DNA of 64,000 nt from Desulfovibrionaceae bacterium (GCA_015709315.1 JACCQI010000007.1:38911-102910); one strand, 5' to 3'; numbered from the stretch's first letter, positions 23,342 to 33,921 are shown. The notes: a model not told the origin generated them from the letters alone. Made by a program: numbers and translations.

Positions 23342-24727
23342 ATGAGCAATGACGCCCTCGCAAAGGAATTCAAGGCCGTGGTCGGCGCCGAAAACGTCAT
23401 GACCAGCGAAACCGACCGCCATTCCTATTCCTATGACGCCGCGGTCCTGGACTCGGTCATGCCCGCATTGGTGGTCCGCCCCGAAACCAGCGAGGCCTTG
23501 GGCGCGGTCACCAAGCTGTGCAACGACAACGGCCTGCCGCTGACCGTGCGCGGTTCCGGCACCAACCTCTCCGGGGGCACCATCCCCCATCCCGGCGGCG
23601 TCGTGGTCCTGACCAACGGACTGAACCGCATCCTGGAGATCAACGAGGCGGACATGTACGCCGTGGTCGAACCCGGCGTGATCACCGCCACCTTCGCCGC
23701 CGAAGTGGCCAAGCGCGGCCTGTTCTATCCCCCGGACCCGGGCTCCCAGACCGTTTCCACGCTGGGCGGCAACGTGGCCGAGAACGCGGGCGGCCTGCGC
23801 GGCCTCAAGTACGGCGTGACCAAGGACTACGTCATGGGCGTGGACTTCTGGGACGTCAACGGCGAGCTGATCAAGTCCGGCTCCCGCACGGTCAAGTGCG
23901 TCACCGGCTACAACCTGGCCGGTCTCATGGTCGCCAGCGAAGGCACGCTGGGCGTGTTCGACAAGATCATCCTCAAGCTCGTTCCCCCGGCGCAGGCCGC
24001 CAAGTCCATGATGGCCGTGTTCCCGTCCATGAAGGCCGCCTCCGAGACCGTGGCCGCCATCATCGCCAACAAGATCGTGCCCGCCACGCTCGAAATGATG
24101 GACAACTTCACCATCCGCACCGTCGAGAACTTCCGCGGCGCGGGCCTGCCCACCGACGCGGCCGCCCTGCTGCTCATCGAGGTGGACGGCCACCCCGCCC
24201 AGGTGGAGGACGAGGCCGCCGTGGTCGAGAGGATCTGCAAGGAGAACGGGGCCACCGAGCTGAAGGTCGCCAAGGACGCCGCCGAGCGCAACGCCGTGTG
24301 GCAGGCCCGCCGCGACGCCCTGCCCGCCCTGGCCAAGCTCAGGCCCACCTGCGTGCTGGAAGACGCCACCGTGCCGCGCTCCAAGATCCCGGCCATGATC
24401 GAGGCCCTGGAAGACATCGCCCAAAAGCTCGATCTGACCATCGGCACCTTCGGCCACGCGGGCGACGGCAACCTGCACCCCACCATCCTGACCGACAAGC
24501 GGAACAAGGCCGAGTGGGAACGCGTGGAAAAGGGCATCGACATGATCTTCGACCGCGCCTTGGCCCTGGGCGGCACCCTGTCCGGCGAACACGGCATCGG
24601 CCTGGCCAAGGCCAAATACCTGGAGCAGGAAACCTCCAGGGGCACCCTGGCCTACTCCCGCCGCATGAAGTCCGTGCTCGACCCCAAGGGCATCCTCAAT
24701 CCCGGCAAGATCGTCACTGGGGAGTAG
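23342..24727 (+). CDS. FAD-linked D-lactate/glycolate oxidase catalytic subunit (GlcD family)
   Basis: 461 residues from ATG 23342 (AAGGAG upstream). The N-terminal FAD-binding PCMH domain shows LTVRGSGTNLSGGTIP and YPPDPGSQTVSTLGGNVAENAGGLRGLKYG. The C-terminal FAD-oxidase domain shows FGHAGDGNLHPTIL and GEHGIGLAKAKYL, with catalytic-site histidines. It passes electrons to the Fe-S partner encoded 4 nt downstream. In Desulfovibrio vulgaris the equivalent pair acts mainly as a D-lactate dehydrogenase, so that substrate is the likely one here. Confidence 0.92.
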   Translation: MSNDALAKEFKAVVGAENVMTSETDRHSYSYDAAVLDSVMPALVVRPETSEALGAVTKLCNDNGLPLTVRGSGTNLSGGTIPHPGGVVVLTNGLNRILEINEADMYAVVEPGVITATFAAEVAKRGLFYPPDPGSQTVSTLGGNVAENAGGLRGLKYGVTKDYVMGVDFWDVNGELIKSGSRTVKCVTGYNLAGLMVASEGTLGVFDKIILKLVPPAQAAKSMMAVFPSMKAASETVAAIIANKIVPATLEMMDNFTIRTVENFRGAGLPTDAAALLLIEVDGHPAQVEDEAAVVERICKENGATELKVAKDAAERNAVWQARRDALPALAKLRPTCVLEDATVPRSKIPAMIEALEDIAQKLDLTIGTFGHAGDGNLHPTILTDKRNKAEWERVEKGIDMIFDRALALGGTLSGEHGIGLAKAKYLEQETSRGTLAYSRRMKSVLDPKGILNPGKIVTGE

Positions 24728-24731
24728 CGCC

Positions 24732-26012
24732 ATGGCCGATATCCACAAACTCGCACAGATGTTCCAGGAGTTGGACGACCAGCTGGTCAACTGCATGAAG
24801 TGCGGCATGTGCCAGGCCGTGTGCCCGGTATTCGGCAGAACCGGCCGCGAGGCGGACGTGACGCGCGGCAAGATCGCCCTGCTGGAAGGTCTCGCCCATG
24901 AGATGCTGACCGACCCCGAAGGCGTCAACGACAAGCTCAACCGATGCCTGCTCTGCGGCACCTGCCAGGCCAACTGCCCTTCCGGCGTGTCCGTCATGGA
25001 CATCTTCCTCAAGGCGCGGGCCATTATGACCGGCTACTTCGGTCTGTCTCCCGTCAAGAAGGCCATCTTCCGGGGCATGCTCAAGAACCCCAAGCTGTTC
25101 AACTCCCTGACCTCCATGGGCGCGAAGTTCCAGGGGCTGTTCACCAAACCGGCCAACGACATGCTCGGCACGTCCTGCGCCCGTTTCAACGCCCCCGTGG
25201 TCGGCGACCGCCACTTCAAGGCCCTGGCGGACAAGCCCCTGCACAAGCTCGTGCCCGAAATGGACACCCCGGCAGGCAAGTCCGGCATCAAGGTCGGCTT
25301 TTACGTGGGCTGCGTCATCGACAAGATGTTCCCCAACGTGGGCCAGGCCATCCTCAAGGTGCTGGATCACCACGGAGTGGGCGTCTACCTTCCCTCCGGC
25401 CAGGCGTGCTGCGGCATTCCGGCCCTGTCCAGCGGCGACACGGAGACCTTCGACACCCTGGTGGAACAGAACATGAAGCGGCTCATGGCCGGTGAATTCG
25501 ACTATCTGGTCACCGGCTGCGCCACCTGCACCTCCACCATCAAGGAGCTGTGGCCCACCATGTACCAGGGCAACGAGGCCCTGGCCGGGGATCTGGCCGC
25601 CATGGAGAGAAAAACCATGGACATCAGCCAGTTCCTTGTGGATATTCTCCACATTGAGCCGGGCAAGACCATGGGCGGCAGGTCCGTGACCTATCACGAC
25701 CCCTGCCACCTCAAGAACTCGCTCGGCGTCACCGCCCAGCCCCGCGCCGTCATCGAAGCCGCCGGATGCGACTTCAAGGAGATGGCCGAGGCAGGCACCT
25801 GCTGCGGCTGCGGCGGCAGCTTCAACATCGCCCACTACGAGCTGTCGAAAGCCATCGGCGGCCGCAAGGCGGACAACATCATCGATTCCGGCGCGGAGGT
25901 CGCGGCCACCAGCTGTCCCGCCTGCATGATGCAGATCATGGACATGCTTTCCCGCAAGGGAGCGCAAAAGGAAGTCAGGCACGTCATCGAACTGTACGCC
26001 GACAGCCTGTAA
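24732..26012 (+). CDS. Fe-S subunit of D-lactate/glycolate oxidase (GlcF family)
   Basis: 426 residues. Two N-terminal 4Fe-4S motifs (CMKCGMCQAVCPVFG about residue 18, CLLCGTCQANCPSG about residue 70) are followed by two CCG domains (CVIDKM...ACCGIPA and CHLKNS...CCGCGGSF...SCPACMMQ). These cysteine-rich domains probably bind a [4Fe-4S] cluster of the heterodisulfide-reductase type and link FAD to the quinone pool or a membrane complex. Coupled to the FAD subunit by a 4-nt gap. Confidence 0.92.
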   Translation: MADIHKLAQMFQELDDQLVNCMKCGMCQAVCPVFGRTGREADVTRGKIALLEGLAHEMLTDPEGVNDKLNRCLLCGTCQANCPSGVSVMDIFLKARAIMTGYFGLSPVKKAIFRGMLKNPKLFNSLTSMGAKFQGLFTKPANDMLGTSCARFNAPVVGDRHFKALADKPLHKLVPEMDTPAGKSGIKVGFYVGCVIDKMFPNVGQAILKVLDHHGVGVYLPSGQACCGIPALSSGDTETFDTLVEQNMKRLMAGEFDYLVTGCATCTSTIKELWPTMYQGNEALAGDLAAMERKTMDISQFLVDILHIEPGKTMGGRSVTYHDPCHLKNSLGVTAQPRAVIEAAGCDFKEMAEAGTCCGCGGSFNIAHYELSKAIGGRKADNIIDSGAEVAATSCPACMMQIMDMLSRKGAQKEVRHVIELYADSL

Positions 26013-26039
26013 ACGCCGGAAGAAAACAAGGAAGAGATC

Positions 26040-28151
26040 ATGTCCAATAATCTGTACGTGAGCGCAACAGAGGAACGCAGCGGCAAGTCCGCCGTGGTCC
26101 TCGGCGTCATGCAGATGCTCCTGCGCGAACTGCACACCGTCGCCGTCTTCCGCCCCATCATCAACGATCCGGGCGATGGAAAACAAGACCACGACATTGC
26201 ACTGCTGATCGACCAATTCAAGCTGTCCATCCCCTACGAAGACACCTACGCCTACACCCTCAAGCAGGCCCGCGAGCTGATCAACTCCGGCCAGCACGCC
26301 CTGGTTCTTGAAAATATCCTGAACAAGTTCAAGAAGCTGGAGGCGAAGTACGACTTCGTCCTGTGCGAAGGCACCGACTTCAAGGGCAAGGACCCGGCCT
26401 TCGAGTTCGACCTCAACGCGGACATCGCCGCCAACATCGGCGCGCCCATGCTGGTGGTCACCTCCGGCCGCAACAAGAACCAGGACGAGGTGGCCAACAT
26501 CACCAAGACCACCCTGGACACCTTGGAGGAAAAAGGCGTGGACTGCCTGGCGTGCGTGGTCAACCGCGCTCCCAAAGGCATGACCCCCGACCTCATCGGG
26601 CACATCAGGTCCCACGACAGCAAGGACCCCCTGCCCGTCTACGTCATTCCCGAAAACGAGAACCTCGGCAAGCCGTCCATCAACGACGTCCGCCGCTGGC
26701 TCGACGCCGACGTGCTCTACGGCCACTCCGGGCTTCAGACCCTGGTGGACAACTACCTGGTGGCCGCCATGCAGATCGGGAACTTCCTTGAATACATCCA
26801 GCCCGGCTCCCTGATCATCACCCCCGGCGACCGCTCGGACATCATCCTGTCCTCGCTCGCCTCCAGGCTGTCCAGCGCGTACCCGGACATCTCCGGCATC
26901 GTGCTCACCGGCGGCCTGGATGTGTCCACCAACGTCCACAAGCTCATCGAGGGCTGGACCGGCGTGCCGGTTCCGGTGCTGTCCTGCAAGGGGCACACCT
27001 ACCAGACCGTGCAGGAACTCAACTCCCTGTACGGCCGCATCGAGCCGGGCGACCTGCAGCGCATCGCCACCGCGCTCGGCGGCTTCACCCAGCACGTCAA
27101 CGTGCCCGAACTGCGCGACCGCGTGGTCGAAAAGCGGTCCACCCGCGTCACGCCCAAGATGTTCGAGTACTCCTTGGTGGACAAGGCCTCCCGCAACCGA
27201 CAGCGCATCGTCCTGCCCGAAGGCACGGGCGAGCGCATCCTGCGCGCGGCCGACATCCTGCTCAGGCGCGGCGTGGCCGACATCATCCTGCTCGGCCGCG
27301 AGGCGGACATCACCGCCAGGGCCTCCAAGTTCGGCGTGGACATCTCCGGCGCGACCATCATCGACCCGACCCAGTCCGAGCTGCTCGATCCCTTTGCCGA
27401 GGACTACCTGGAACTCAGGAAGCACAAGGGCATCGTGGCCGAAATGGCCTGGGACCGCATGTCCGATCCCACCTACTTCGGCACCATGATGGTCCACAAG
27501 GGTTTTGCCGACGGCATGGTTTCCGGCTCGGTGACCACCACGGCCCAGACCATCCGCCCGGCCTTCGAGTTCGTGAAGACCAGGCCCGGCAGCTCCATCG
27601 TCTCCTCGGTCTTCCTCATGTGCCTCAAGGACCGCGTCCTGGTGTACGGCGACTGCGCCGTCAACCCCAACCCCGACGCCAGGGCCCTGGCCGAAATCGC
27701 CATTTCGTCGGCGGAGACCGCCAGGATATTCGGGGTGGAGCCTCGGGTGGCCATGCTCAGCTACTCCACGGGCTCCTCGGGCAAGGGCGAGGACGTGCAA
27801 AAGGTCACCGAGGCCACCGAGATCGCCAAGGGGCTTCTCAAGGAGCGCGGACTGGACTTCCCCATCGAGGGGCCGTTGCAGTACGACGCCGCCGTGGACC
27901 CCGAGGTGGCCCAGGTCAAGATGCCGGACTCCGACGTGGCCGGACGCGCCACCGTGTTCATCTTCCCGGACCTGAACACCGGCAACAACACCTACAAGGC
28001 TGTGCAGCGCGCCGCCAACGCCGTGGCCATCGGCCCTGTCCTCCAGGGCCTGAACAAGCCGGTCAACGACTTGTCGCGCGGCTGCACGGTTCCCGACATC
28101 GTCAACACCGTGGCCATCACCGCCATCCAGGCGCAGGCCCAAAAAGGTTAA
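26040..28151 (+). CDS. pta: Phosphate acetyltransferase, long form
   Basis: 703 residues, typical of the long Pta type. An N-terminal P-loop-like (BioD/DRTGG) domain (ATEERSGKSAVVLGVMQ) and a central regulatory DRTGG domain precede the C-terminal catalytic domain, with RIVLPEGTGERILRAADILL, GMVSGSVTTTAQTIRPA and FIFPDLNTGNNTYKAVQRAA. It converts acetyl-CoA to acetyl phosphate. Its stop is 3 nt before ackA, so the two enzymes of substrate-level ATP formation are coupled. Confidence 0.96.
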   Translation: MSNNLYVSATEERSGKSAVVLGVMQMLLRELHTVAVFRPIINDPGDGKQDHDIALLIDQFKLSIPYEDTYAYTLKQARELINSGQHALVLENILNKFKKLEAKYDFVLCEGTDFKGKDPAFEFDLNADIAANIGAPMLVVTSGRNKNQDEVANITKTTLDTLEEKGVDCLACVVNRAPKGMTPDLIGHIRSHDSKDPLPVYVIPENENLGKPSINDVRRWLDADVLYGHSGLQTLVDNYLVAAMQIGNFLEYIQPGSLIITPGDRSDIILSSLASRLSSAYPDISGIVLTGGLDVSTNVHKLIEGWTGVPVPVLSCKGHTYQTVQELNSLYGRIEPGDLQRIATALGGFTQHVNVPELRDRVVEKRSTRVTPKMFEYSLVDKASRNRQRIVLPEGTGERILRAADILLRRGVADIILLGREADITARASKFGVDISGATIIDPTQSELLDPFAEDYLELRKHKGIVAEMAWDRMSDPTYFGTMMVHKGFADGMVSGSVTTTAQTIRPAFEFVKTRPGSSIVSSVFLMCLKDRVLVYGDCAVNPNPDARALAEIAISSAETARIFGVEPRVAMLSYSTGSSGKGEDVQKVTEATEIAKGLLKERGLDFPIEGPLQYDAAVDPEVAQVKMPDSDVAGRATVFIFPDLNTGNNTYKAVQRAANAVAIGPVLQGLNKPVNDLSRGCTVPDIVNTVAITAIQAQAQKG

Positions 28152-28154
28152 TAC

Positions 28155-29357
28155 ATGAAGATACTCGTCATCAATTCAGGCAGCTCCTCCATCAAGTACC
28201 AGCTCATCGACATGGCGGACGAATCCGTCATGGCCACAGGTCTGGTGGAGCGCATCGGCGAAGGGCAGGGCGCCCTGATCCACAAGGCACACCCCGGCAC
28301 CGACCGGGAAGCCAAAATCGCGCTGGAGCAGCCCATTCCAGACCACGCGGACGGACTCAAGCTGTCCATCGACCTCATCTGCTCCGGCGAGAACGCCGTC
28401 TGCGCCATGGACGAAATCGATGCCGTCGGCCACCGCGTGGTGGCTGGTGGCGAGAAATTCAACAGGCCGGTGATCGTCACCGACGAAATGATGCCCGACC
28501 TCAGGGAAACCGAACGCCTGGCCCCCCTGCACAACCCCGCCAACATCGGCGGGGCCAGGGACGCCATGGCCCTGTTTCCCGGCGTGCCCCAGGTCCTGGT
28601 CTTCGATACCGCCTTCCACCAGACCATTCCGCCCCAGGCCTATATGTACGCCCTGCCCTACAAGTACTACGAGGAGGACCACATCCGCCGCTACGGCGCG
28701 CACGGCACCTCCCACAAGTACGTGGCCAAGGAATGCGCCCGGCTCATGGGCAGGCCGTTCGAAGAGCTGAACGCCATCACCGTCCACCTGGGCAACGGCG
28801 CGTCCATGGCCGCCGTCAAGAACGGCCTGTGCGTGGACACCTCCATGGGCCTCACCCCGCTTGAGGGCCTGGTCATGGGCACCCGGTCCGGCGACGTCGA
28901 TCCGGCCGTCCATCACTACCTCGCCGTAAACCGGGGCATGCGCCTCGCGGAAATCGACGACATGCTGCACAAGGAATCCGGCCTCAAGGGGCTGTGCGGC
29001 ATGAACGACATGCGCGACATCCATGCGGCCATCGCCGAGGGCAACGAACGCGCCCAACTGGCGCTCGACGTCCAGACCTACCGCATCCGCAAGTACATCG
29101 GTTCGTACATGGCCGTGCTGGGCCGGGTGGACGCCGTGATCTTCACCGCAGGCATCGGCGAGAACGACCAAGTGGTCCGCGCCAAGGCCGTCGAGGGCCT
29201 CGACCCCTTCGGCATGAAGATCGATCACGACATAAACGAAACCCGGTCCAAGAAGGGACGCAGGATCAATGCCGCCGACAGCGCGGTGGACATCTGGGTC
29301 ATCCCGACCAACGAGGAACTGGCTATCGCGCGGGAAACCAAAAACATCCTGCAATAA
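28155..29357 (+). CDS. ackA: Acetate kinase
   Basis: 400 residues. The acetate-kinase signatures are complete: ILVINSGSSSIKYQLI at the N-terminus, VFDTAFHQTIPPQAYMYALP, RRYGAHGTSHKYVAKECA, HLGNGASMAAVKNG and VDTSMGLTPLEGLVMGTRSGDVDPA. It makes acetate and ATP from acetyl phosphate and ADP, the energy-conserving end of lactate oxidation. It directly follows pta and precedes lutC by 38 nt. Confidence 0.97.
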   Translation: MKILVINSGSSSIKYQLIDMADESVMATGLVERIGEGQGALIHKAHPGTDREAKIALEQPIPDHADGLKLSIDLICSGENAVCAMDEIDAVGHRVVAGGEKFNRPVIVTDEMMPDLRETERLAPLHNPANIGGARDAMALFPGVPQVLVFDTAFHQTIPPQAYMYALPYKYYEEDHIRRYGAHGTSHKYVAKECARLMGRPFEELNAITVHLGNGASMAAVKNGLCVDTSMGLTPLEGLVMGTRSGDVDPAVHHYLAVNRGMRLAEIDDMLHKESGLKGLCGMNDMRDIHAAIAEGNERAQLALDVQTYRIRKYIGSYMAVLGRVDAVIFTAGIGENDQVVRAKAVEGLDPFGMKIDHDINETRSKKGRRINAADSAVDIWVIPTNEELAIARETKNILQ

Positions 29358-29395
29358 CAACCATTGCGGTCCATACCATCCAGGAGGTAGGCACC

Positions 29396-30025
29396 ATGTC
29401 TTCCAAGGAAACGCTGTGCCGGACGTTCACGGAAAAGGCGGAGCTGGTCTCGGCCGTCGTCACCGAGATCGGTTCCGAGGACGAGGCGCTCAAATACGTC
29501 ATCGACCTGTGCGAGAAAAAAGAGGTCTGCCAGTTGCTGGCCAGCGGCTACGAGGCGGGCCTGTCCAACGATGCGGAGGCCCTGTGCGACGCGAAGCAAA
29601 CCAAGGTCATCGCCGCGCCCGGCCTGAAGGCGGACCTCTACGAGAAGTTGTCCGCCCTGTCCGAAAAGGCCGGTTTCGAGTGCATTGATTCCGGCATGCG
29701 CGACCGCCTGGCGGGCGTCGACATCGGATTCACCATCGCCGAATACGGCATCGCCGACACCGGCACGCTGATGCTGGACTGTCCCGCCGAGGACCTGCGC
29801 CTGGCCACCATGGTCAGCGAAATTCACGTCTGCGTCCTGCCCAAGTCGAAAATCCGGGCCAACACCTATGCCGTGGAAAAAATGATGCTCACCCGCATGA
29901 AGAAGACGCCCGACTACCTGGCCTTCATCACCGGGGCCAGCCGGACCGCCGACATCGAGCGCGTCCTGGCGCTGGGCGTTCACGGCCCGCTTGAGCTTCA
30001 CATCCTGCTTCTGGAGGACAACTAG
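29396..30025 (+). CDS. lutC: LutC-like LUD-domain subunit of L-lactate dehydrogenase
   Basis: 209 residues from ATG 29396, preceded by AGGAGG. The protein is a single LUD domain (IGFTIAEYGIADTGTLMLDCP, LPKSKIRANTYAVEKMM, GASRTADIERVLALGVHGP). LutC works with LutA and LutB in flavin-independent oxidation of L-lactate to pyruvate. The next gene supplies both missing subunits as one chain and starts 2 nt after this stop. Confidence 0.92.
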   Translation: MSSKETLCRTFTEKAELVSAVVTEIGSEDEALKYVIDLCEKKEVCQLLASGYEAGLSNDAEALCDAKQTKVIAAPGLKADLYEKLSALSEKAGFECIDSGMRDRLAGVDIGFTIAEYGIADTGTLMLDCPAEDLRLATMVSEIHVCVLPKSKIRANTYAVEKMMLTRMKKTPDYLAFITGASRTADIERVLALGVHGPLELHILLLEDN

Positions 30026-30026
30026 C

Positions 30027-32177
30027 ATGCAGAAAGCCCACGACCTGAAAGAGTACCGCAAGGAACTGCGCGAGTCTTTGGACAACGACTTCCTGCGGAC
30101 CACGCTCGACAACTTCGCCGTGGCCTACCGGGCCGGGCGCGCCAACGCCTTCAAGGACATGGACGTGCGCGGGCTGATCCGCGACATCGCCGAGAGCAAG
30201 GACGAGGCCGGACGCAACGCCCAGGCTCTGTTCGATGAGTTCAGGAAGAACGCCGAGGCGGCCGGGGTCCACGTCCACTTCGCCAACGACGGCGACGAGG
30301 CCAACGCCATCATCGCCAAGATAGCCAAGGACGCGGACTGCAGGAAAATCGTCAAGTCCAAGTCCATGACCGCCGAGGAGACCCTGCTCAACCACGACCT
30401 GGAGGACGCGGGGCTTGAGGTCACCGAGACCGACCTCGGCGAATGGATCATCCAGCTTCGGCACGAAGGCCCGTCCCACATGGTCATGCCCGCCATCCAC
30501 CTCTCCCGCTTCCAGGTGGGCGACCTGTTCACTCAGGTGACCGGCAAGGAGCAGGACACCGAGATCGAAAAGCTGGTCAAGGTGGCCCGCCGCGAACTGC
30601 GGCAGAAGTACATCGAGGCCGACATGGGCATTTCCGGGGCCAACTTCGCCGTGGCCGAAACCGGCTCCATCGGCATCGTCACCAACGAGGGCAACGCCCG
30701 CCTGGTGTCCACCCTGCCCCGCGTCCACGTGGCGCTGATGGGCATCGACAAGCTTCTGCCCAGCCTGCACGACGCCCTGCGGATCCTCAAGGTCCTGCCG
30801 CGCAACGCCACCGGCCAGCAGCTCACCTCCTACGTCACCTGGATCACCGGGGCCAACGAATGCCTGTCCGCCGAGGACGGCAAAAAGGAAATCCATTTCG
30901 TGGTCCTGGACAACGGCCGGTCCGAACTGCTCAAGGACCCGCTCTTCTCCCAGGTCAACCGATGCGTGCGCTGCGGCGCCTGCGCCAACGTCTGCCCGGT
31001 CTACCGCCTGGTGGGCGGCCACAAGATGGGCCACATCTACATCGGTGCCATCGGGCTGATCCTGACCTACTTCTTCCACGGCAAGGACAAGGCCAAGAAC
31101 CTGGTCCAGAACTGCATCAACTGCGAGGCGTGCAAGGACGTGTGCGCGGGCGGCATCGACCTGCCCCGGCTGATCAAGGAGATCCACGCCCGCATCCAGG
31201 ACGAGGACGGCAGTCCGCTGCCCTCCTTCCTGCTCGGCAAGGTGCTCAAGAACCGCAAGCTCTTCCACACCCTGCTGAGGACCGCCAAGTGGGGCCAGAA
31301 GCCCGTGGCCGAAAAGGACGGATTCATCCGCCACCTGCCCATGATCTTCTCCAAGGAGCACTCCTTCCGCGCACTGCCGACCATCGCCGAGACCCCGTTC
31401 CGCGACTGGTGGAAGGAAAACCGCCCGCATGTGGACAGCCCGAAATACAGCGTGGCCCTGTTCTCGGGCTGCGTGCAGGACTTCGTCTACCCCGAGCAGA
31501 TGCAGGCGGCGGTCAAGCTGTTTGCCGCCAACGGCGTGTCCATGGAGTTCCCGGAAAGCCAGTCCTGCTGCGGCCTGCCCGTGCAGATGATGGGCGAGAC
31601 CAAGGCGTCCCGCGACGTGGCCGCGCAGAACCTGCGCGCCTTCGAGCCGACAGCCTACGACTACATCGTCACCCTGTGCGCCTCCTGCGCCGCGCACCTC
31701 AAGCACAACTATCCCAAGCTGGTCATGGACAAGCCGTCCCTGAAGCTGCGGGCCGACGCCTTTGCCGCTAAGATCATCGACTACTCCTCCTTCGTCAACG
31801 ATGTGCTCAAGGTGAAAAAGGATGACTTCGCGGGCACGAGTGAAAAGGCCGCCTACCACGCGCCGTGCCACCTGTGCCGGGGCCTCGACGTGCATGACGC
31901 CCCGCACGAGCTGATCGAGAAGTCCGGCATGGAGTACGTGGAATGCGCCGAGGAAGAGGTCTGCTGCGGCTTCGGCGGCACCTTCTCCATGAAGTTCCCG
32001 GAACTCTCGGCCGAACTGCTGGCCAAGAAGCTGGACAACGTGGAGGCCACGGGCGCGCAGACCCTGCTCACCGACTGCCCCGGCTGCATCATGCAGCTTC
32101 GAGGCGGCCTCAAGGCGCGCGGCTCCTCCATCAAGGTCAGACACGTGGCCGAGGTTCTGGCGGACAACAAGAAATAA
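30027..32177 (+). CDS. LutB-LutA fusion, Fe-S subunit of L-lactate dehydrogenase
   Basis: 716 residues from ATG 30027. Residues ~60-300 form a LUD domain (ISGANFAVAETGSIGIVTNEGNARL), followed by two ferredoxin motifs (CVRCGACANVCPVYR and CINCEACKDVC), as in LutB. The C-terminal ~260 residues carry two CCG domains (SGCVQDFVYP...SCCGLPVQMM and APCHLCRG...VCCGFGGTF...DCPGCIMQ), the content of LutA. One chain therefore replaces two subunits, an arrangement known from sulfate reducers. It completes the second lactate dehydrogenase of the operon, after the GlcD/GlcF-like pair. It is the last gene of the cluster. Confidence 0.92.
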   Translation: MQKAHDLKEYRKELRESLDNDFLRTTLDNFAVAYRAGRANAFKDMDVRGLIRDIAESKDEAGRNAQALFDEFRKNAEAAGVHVHFANDGDEANAIIAKIAKDADCRKIVKSKSMTAEETLLNHDLEDAGLEVTETDLGEWIIQLRHEGPSHMVMPAIHLSRFQVGDLFTQVTGKEQDTEIEKLVKVARRELRQKYIEADMGISGANFAVAETGSIGIVTNEGNARLVSTLPRVHVALMGIDKLLPSLHDALRILKVLPRNATGQQLTSYVTWITGANECLSAEDGKKEIHFVVLDNGRSELLKDPLFSQVNRCVRCGACANVCPVYRLVGGHKMGHIYIGAIGLILTYFFHGKDKAKNLVQNCINCEACKDVCAGGIDLPRLIKEIHARIQDEDGSPLPSFLLGKVLKNRKLFHTLLRTAKWGQKPVAEKDGFIRHLPMIFSKEHSFRALPTIAETPFRDWWKENRPHVDSPKYSVALFSGCVQDFVYPEQMQAAVKLFAANGVSMEFPESQSCCGLPVQMMGETKASRDVAAQNLRAFEPTAYDYIVTLCASCAAHLKHNYPKLVMDKPSLKLRADAFAAKIIDYSSFVNDVLKVKKDDFAGTSEKAAYHAPCHLCRGLDVHDAPHELIEKSGMEYVECAEEEVCCGFGGTFSMKFPELSAELLAKKLDNVEATGAQTLLTDCPGCIMQLRGGLKARGSSIKVRHVAEVLADNKK

Positions 32178-32271
32178 CCCCGCTCCACATCATTATGAGG
32201 CCGTCTGAAGGTTGGGACCGCAATCCACAGAAGCTCCACACCCCGCTTCCTCCCAAAGGAACGCCTCATAA

Positions 32272-32303
32272 GGCTCCCCGCCCGTCCCACCGGGCGGGGA
32301 GCC
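32272..32303 (+). terminator. Strong stem-loop at the end of the lactate operon
   Basis: GGCTCCCCGCCCG-TCCCA-CCGGGCGGGGAGCC, a near-perfect 13-bp stem 95 nt after the last stop. No T-run follows, so it may be a rho-dependent end point or 3' protection rather than a classic intrinsic terminator. Confidence 0.55.
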
Positions 32304-32367
32304 ACACCCCCGAACAAACGGGCGCGCCCCGCCCCCGCCGGCAACGACCAAGCCATAAAGGAACGCC

Positions 32368-33921
32368 ATGTCCCGACCCTCCGACTTTCCCCTTCGCCAA
32401 TTTCTTCTCCTGTACGGCGGCGGCCTGGGCCTGACCGCGGCCGCCTTCACCGCCATCGCCTGGAACGGAGGCATTTCCTCCTGGCACGGCTTCGGGATGA
32501 TCGGGGCCTTCGCCCTCCTCGGCGCGGTCCTCTACCTGACCCTCAACCAGACGGTCGTCTGTCCCGCGGCCGCAACGGCGGCCTACGCCGAGAACATCCT
32601 CGAAGGCCGTTACGGGGCGGAGGGAGGGCCCGACTCCGAACTGAACAGGATGGTGGCCGAACTCGCCACCCGCTACAAGGAGCGGCTGGGCTTTTCCCGC
32701 AGCATCCTCGAAGGCATGCCCATGCCCATCTGCATCGTGGACACGGACCAGCGGATCACCTTCCTGAACCGGGAGTGCCTGAACATGCTCGGTTCGACCG
32801 AGTCCCCGCAGTCCTACTACGGCAGGATGATCTCCCAGATATTCTACAAGGACGACCGAAGATCGCTGATCGCCGACTGCATGGACACCGACACCAAGCG
32901 GAGCAATGTCGAAGCCGTGTTCAGGCACGCCGACGGCAGCGACATCAACGTCCTGATCAACCTCTTTCCCCTGCGCGACGTGGAGGGGACGGTCACCGGC
33001 GGCTGCTGCGTCTACCTGGACACGACCGAGCTCAAGCGGCATGAAGCAAAAATCGTCAGCCAGAACGAACGCATCGCCAAGGCCGCCGGGGAAGCGACCG
33101 CCATTTCCCTGGAACTGGCCGAGGCCTCCACTCAACTCAAGGCCGTGGTCGAGCAGGCCCGGTCCGGGACCCGCATTCAGGACCAGCGCATTGAAGAGAC
33201 GGCCACGGCCATGGAGGAGATGACCGCCACGGTCATTGAGGTGGCCCGCAACGCCGTGGACGCGGCCGAGGGCGCGGACGAGGCGCGCAGCAAGGCGGGC
33301 GAAGGCGCGGCCGTCGTCACCGAGGCGGTCGGGACCATCCACGAAGTGGCCACCCATGCGAACGGGCTGCGCACCTCCATGGAGGAACTGGAACGCCGGG
33401 CCGAGGACATCGGCAAGGTATTGAGCGTGATCGAGGACATCGCGGACCAGACCAACCTGCTGGCCCTCAACGCGGCCATCGAAGCGGCCCGGGCCGGGGA
33501 GGCGGGACGCGGCTTCGCCGTGGTCGCCGACGAGGTGCGCAAACTGGCTGAAAAGACCATGGCCGCCACCAGCGAAGTACACAACGCCATCGTGGGCATC
33601 CAGGAAGGCGCGCGGAAAAACGTCCGGGCCACGGAAGCGGCCGTGGACTCCGTGAACCTGAGCACCGAGATGGCGAGCCGCTCGGGCGAGGCGCTGAACA
33701 GCATCGTGACCATGGCGGAATCCACATCCGACATGGTGCGGACCATCGCCACGGCAGCCGAGCAGCAGTCCGCCGCCAGCGAGGAGATCAACCAGGCCAC
33801 GACCGAGGTGAGCCGGGTCTGCGGCGACACCGACGCACTCATGGCCGACGCATCCGAGTCGGTCGCCCGCCTGGCGCAGCTGGCCGACTCCCTGAGTGCG
33901 GTCATCCACGAGATGCAGTAG
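32368..33921 (+). CDS. Methyl-accepting chemotaxis protein with PAS domain
   Basis: 517 residues. Two N-terminal membrane helices with almost no periplasmic loop ([21 protein letters not shown] and [19 protein letters not shown]) are followed by a cytoplasmic PAS domain ([25 protein letters not shown]). The standard signalling domain contains [21 protein letters not shown] and the Q/E-rich methylation helix near [14 protein letters not shown]. The lack of a sensor outside suggests it responds to an intracellular signal such as redox or metabolic state. It is directly downstream of the lactate operon, so energy taxis is a reasonable guess. Confidence 0.92.
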   Translation: MSRPSDFPLRQFLLLYGGGLGLTAAAFTAIAWNGGISSWHGFGMIGAFALLGAVLYLTLNQTVVCPAAATAAYAENILEGRYGAEGGPDSELNRMVAELATRYKERLGFSRSILEGMPMPICIVDTDQRITFLNRECLNMLGSTESPQSYYGRMISQIFYKDDRRSLIADCMDTDTKRSNVEAVFRHADGSDINVLINLFPLRDVEGTVTGGCCVYLDTTELKRHEAKIVSQNERIAKAAGEATAISLELAEASTQLKAVVEQARSGTRIQDQRIEETATAMEEMTATVIEVARNAVDAAEGADEARSKAGEGAAVVTEAVGTIHEVATHANGLRTSMEELERRAEDIGKVLSVIEDIADQTNLLALNAAIEAARAGEAGRGFAVVADEVRKLAEKTMAATSEVHNAIVGIQEGARKNVRATEAAVDSVNLSTEMASRSGEALNSIVTMAESTSDMVRTIATAAEQQSAASEEINQATTEVSRVCGDTDALMADASESVARLAQLADSLSAVIHEMQ

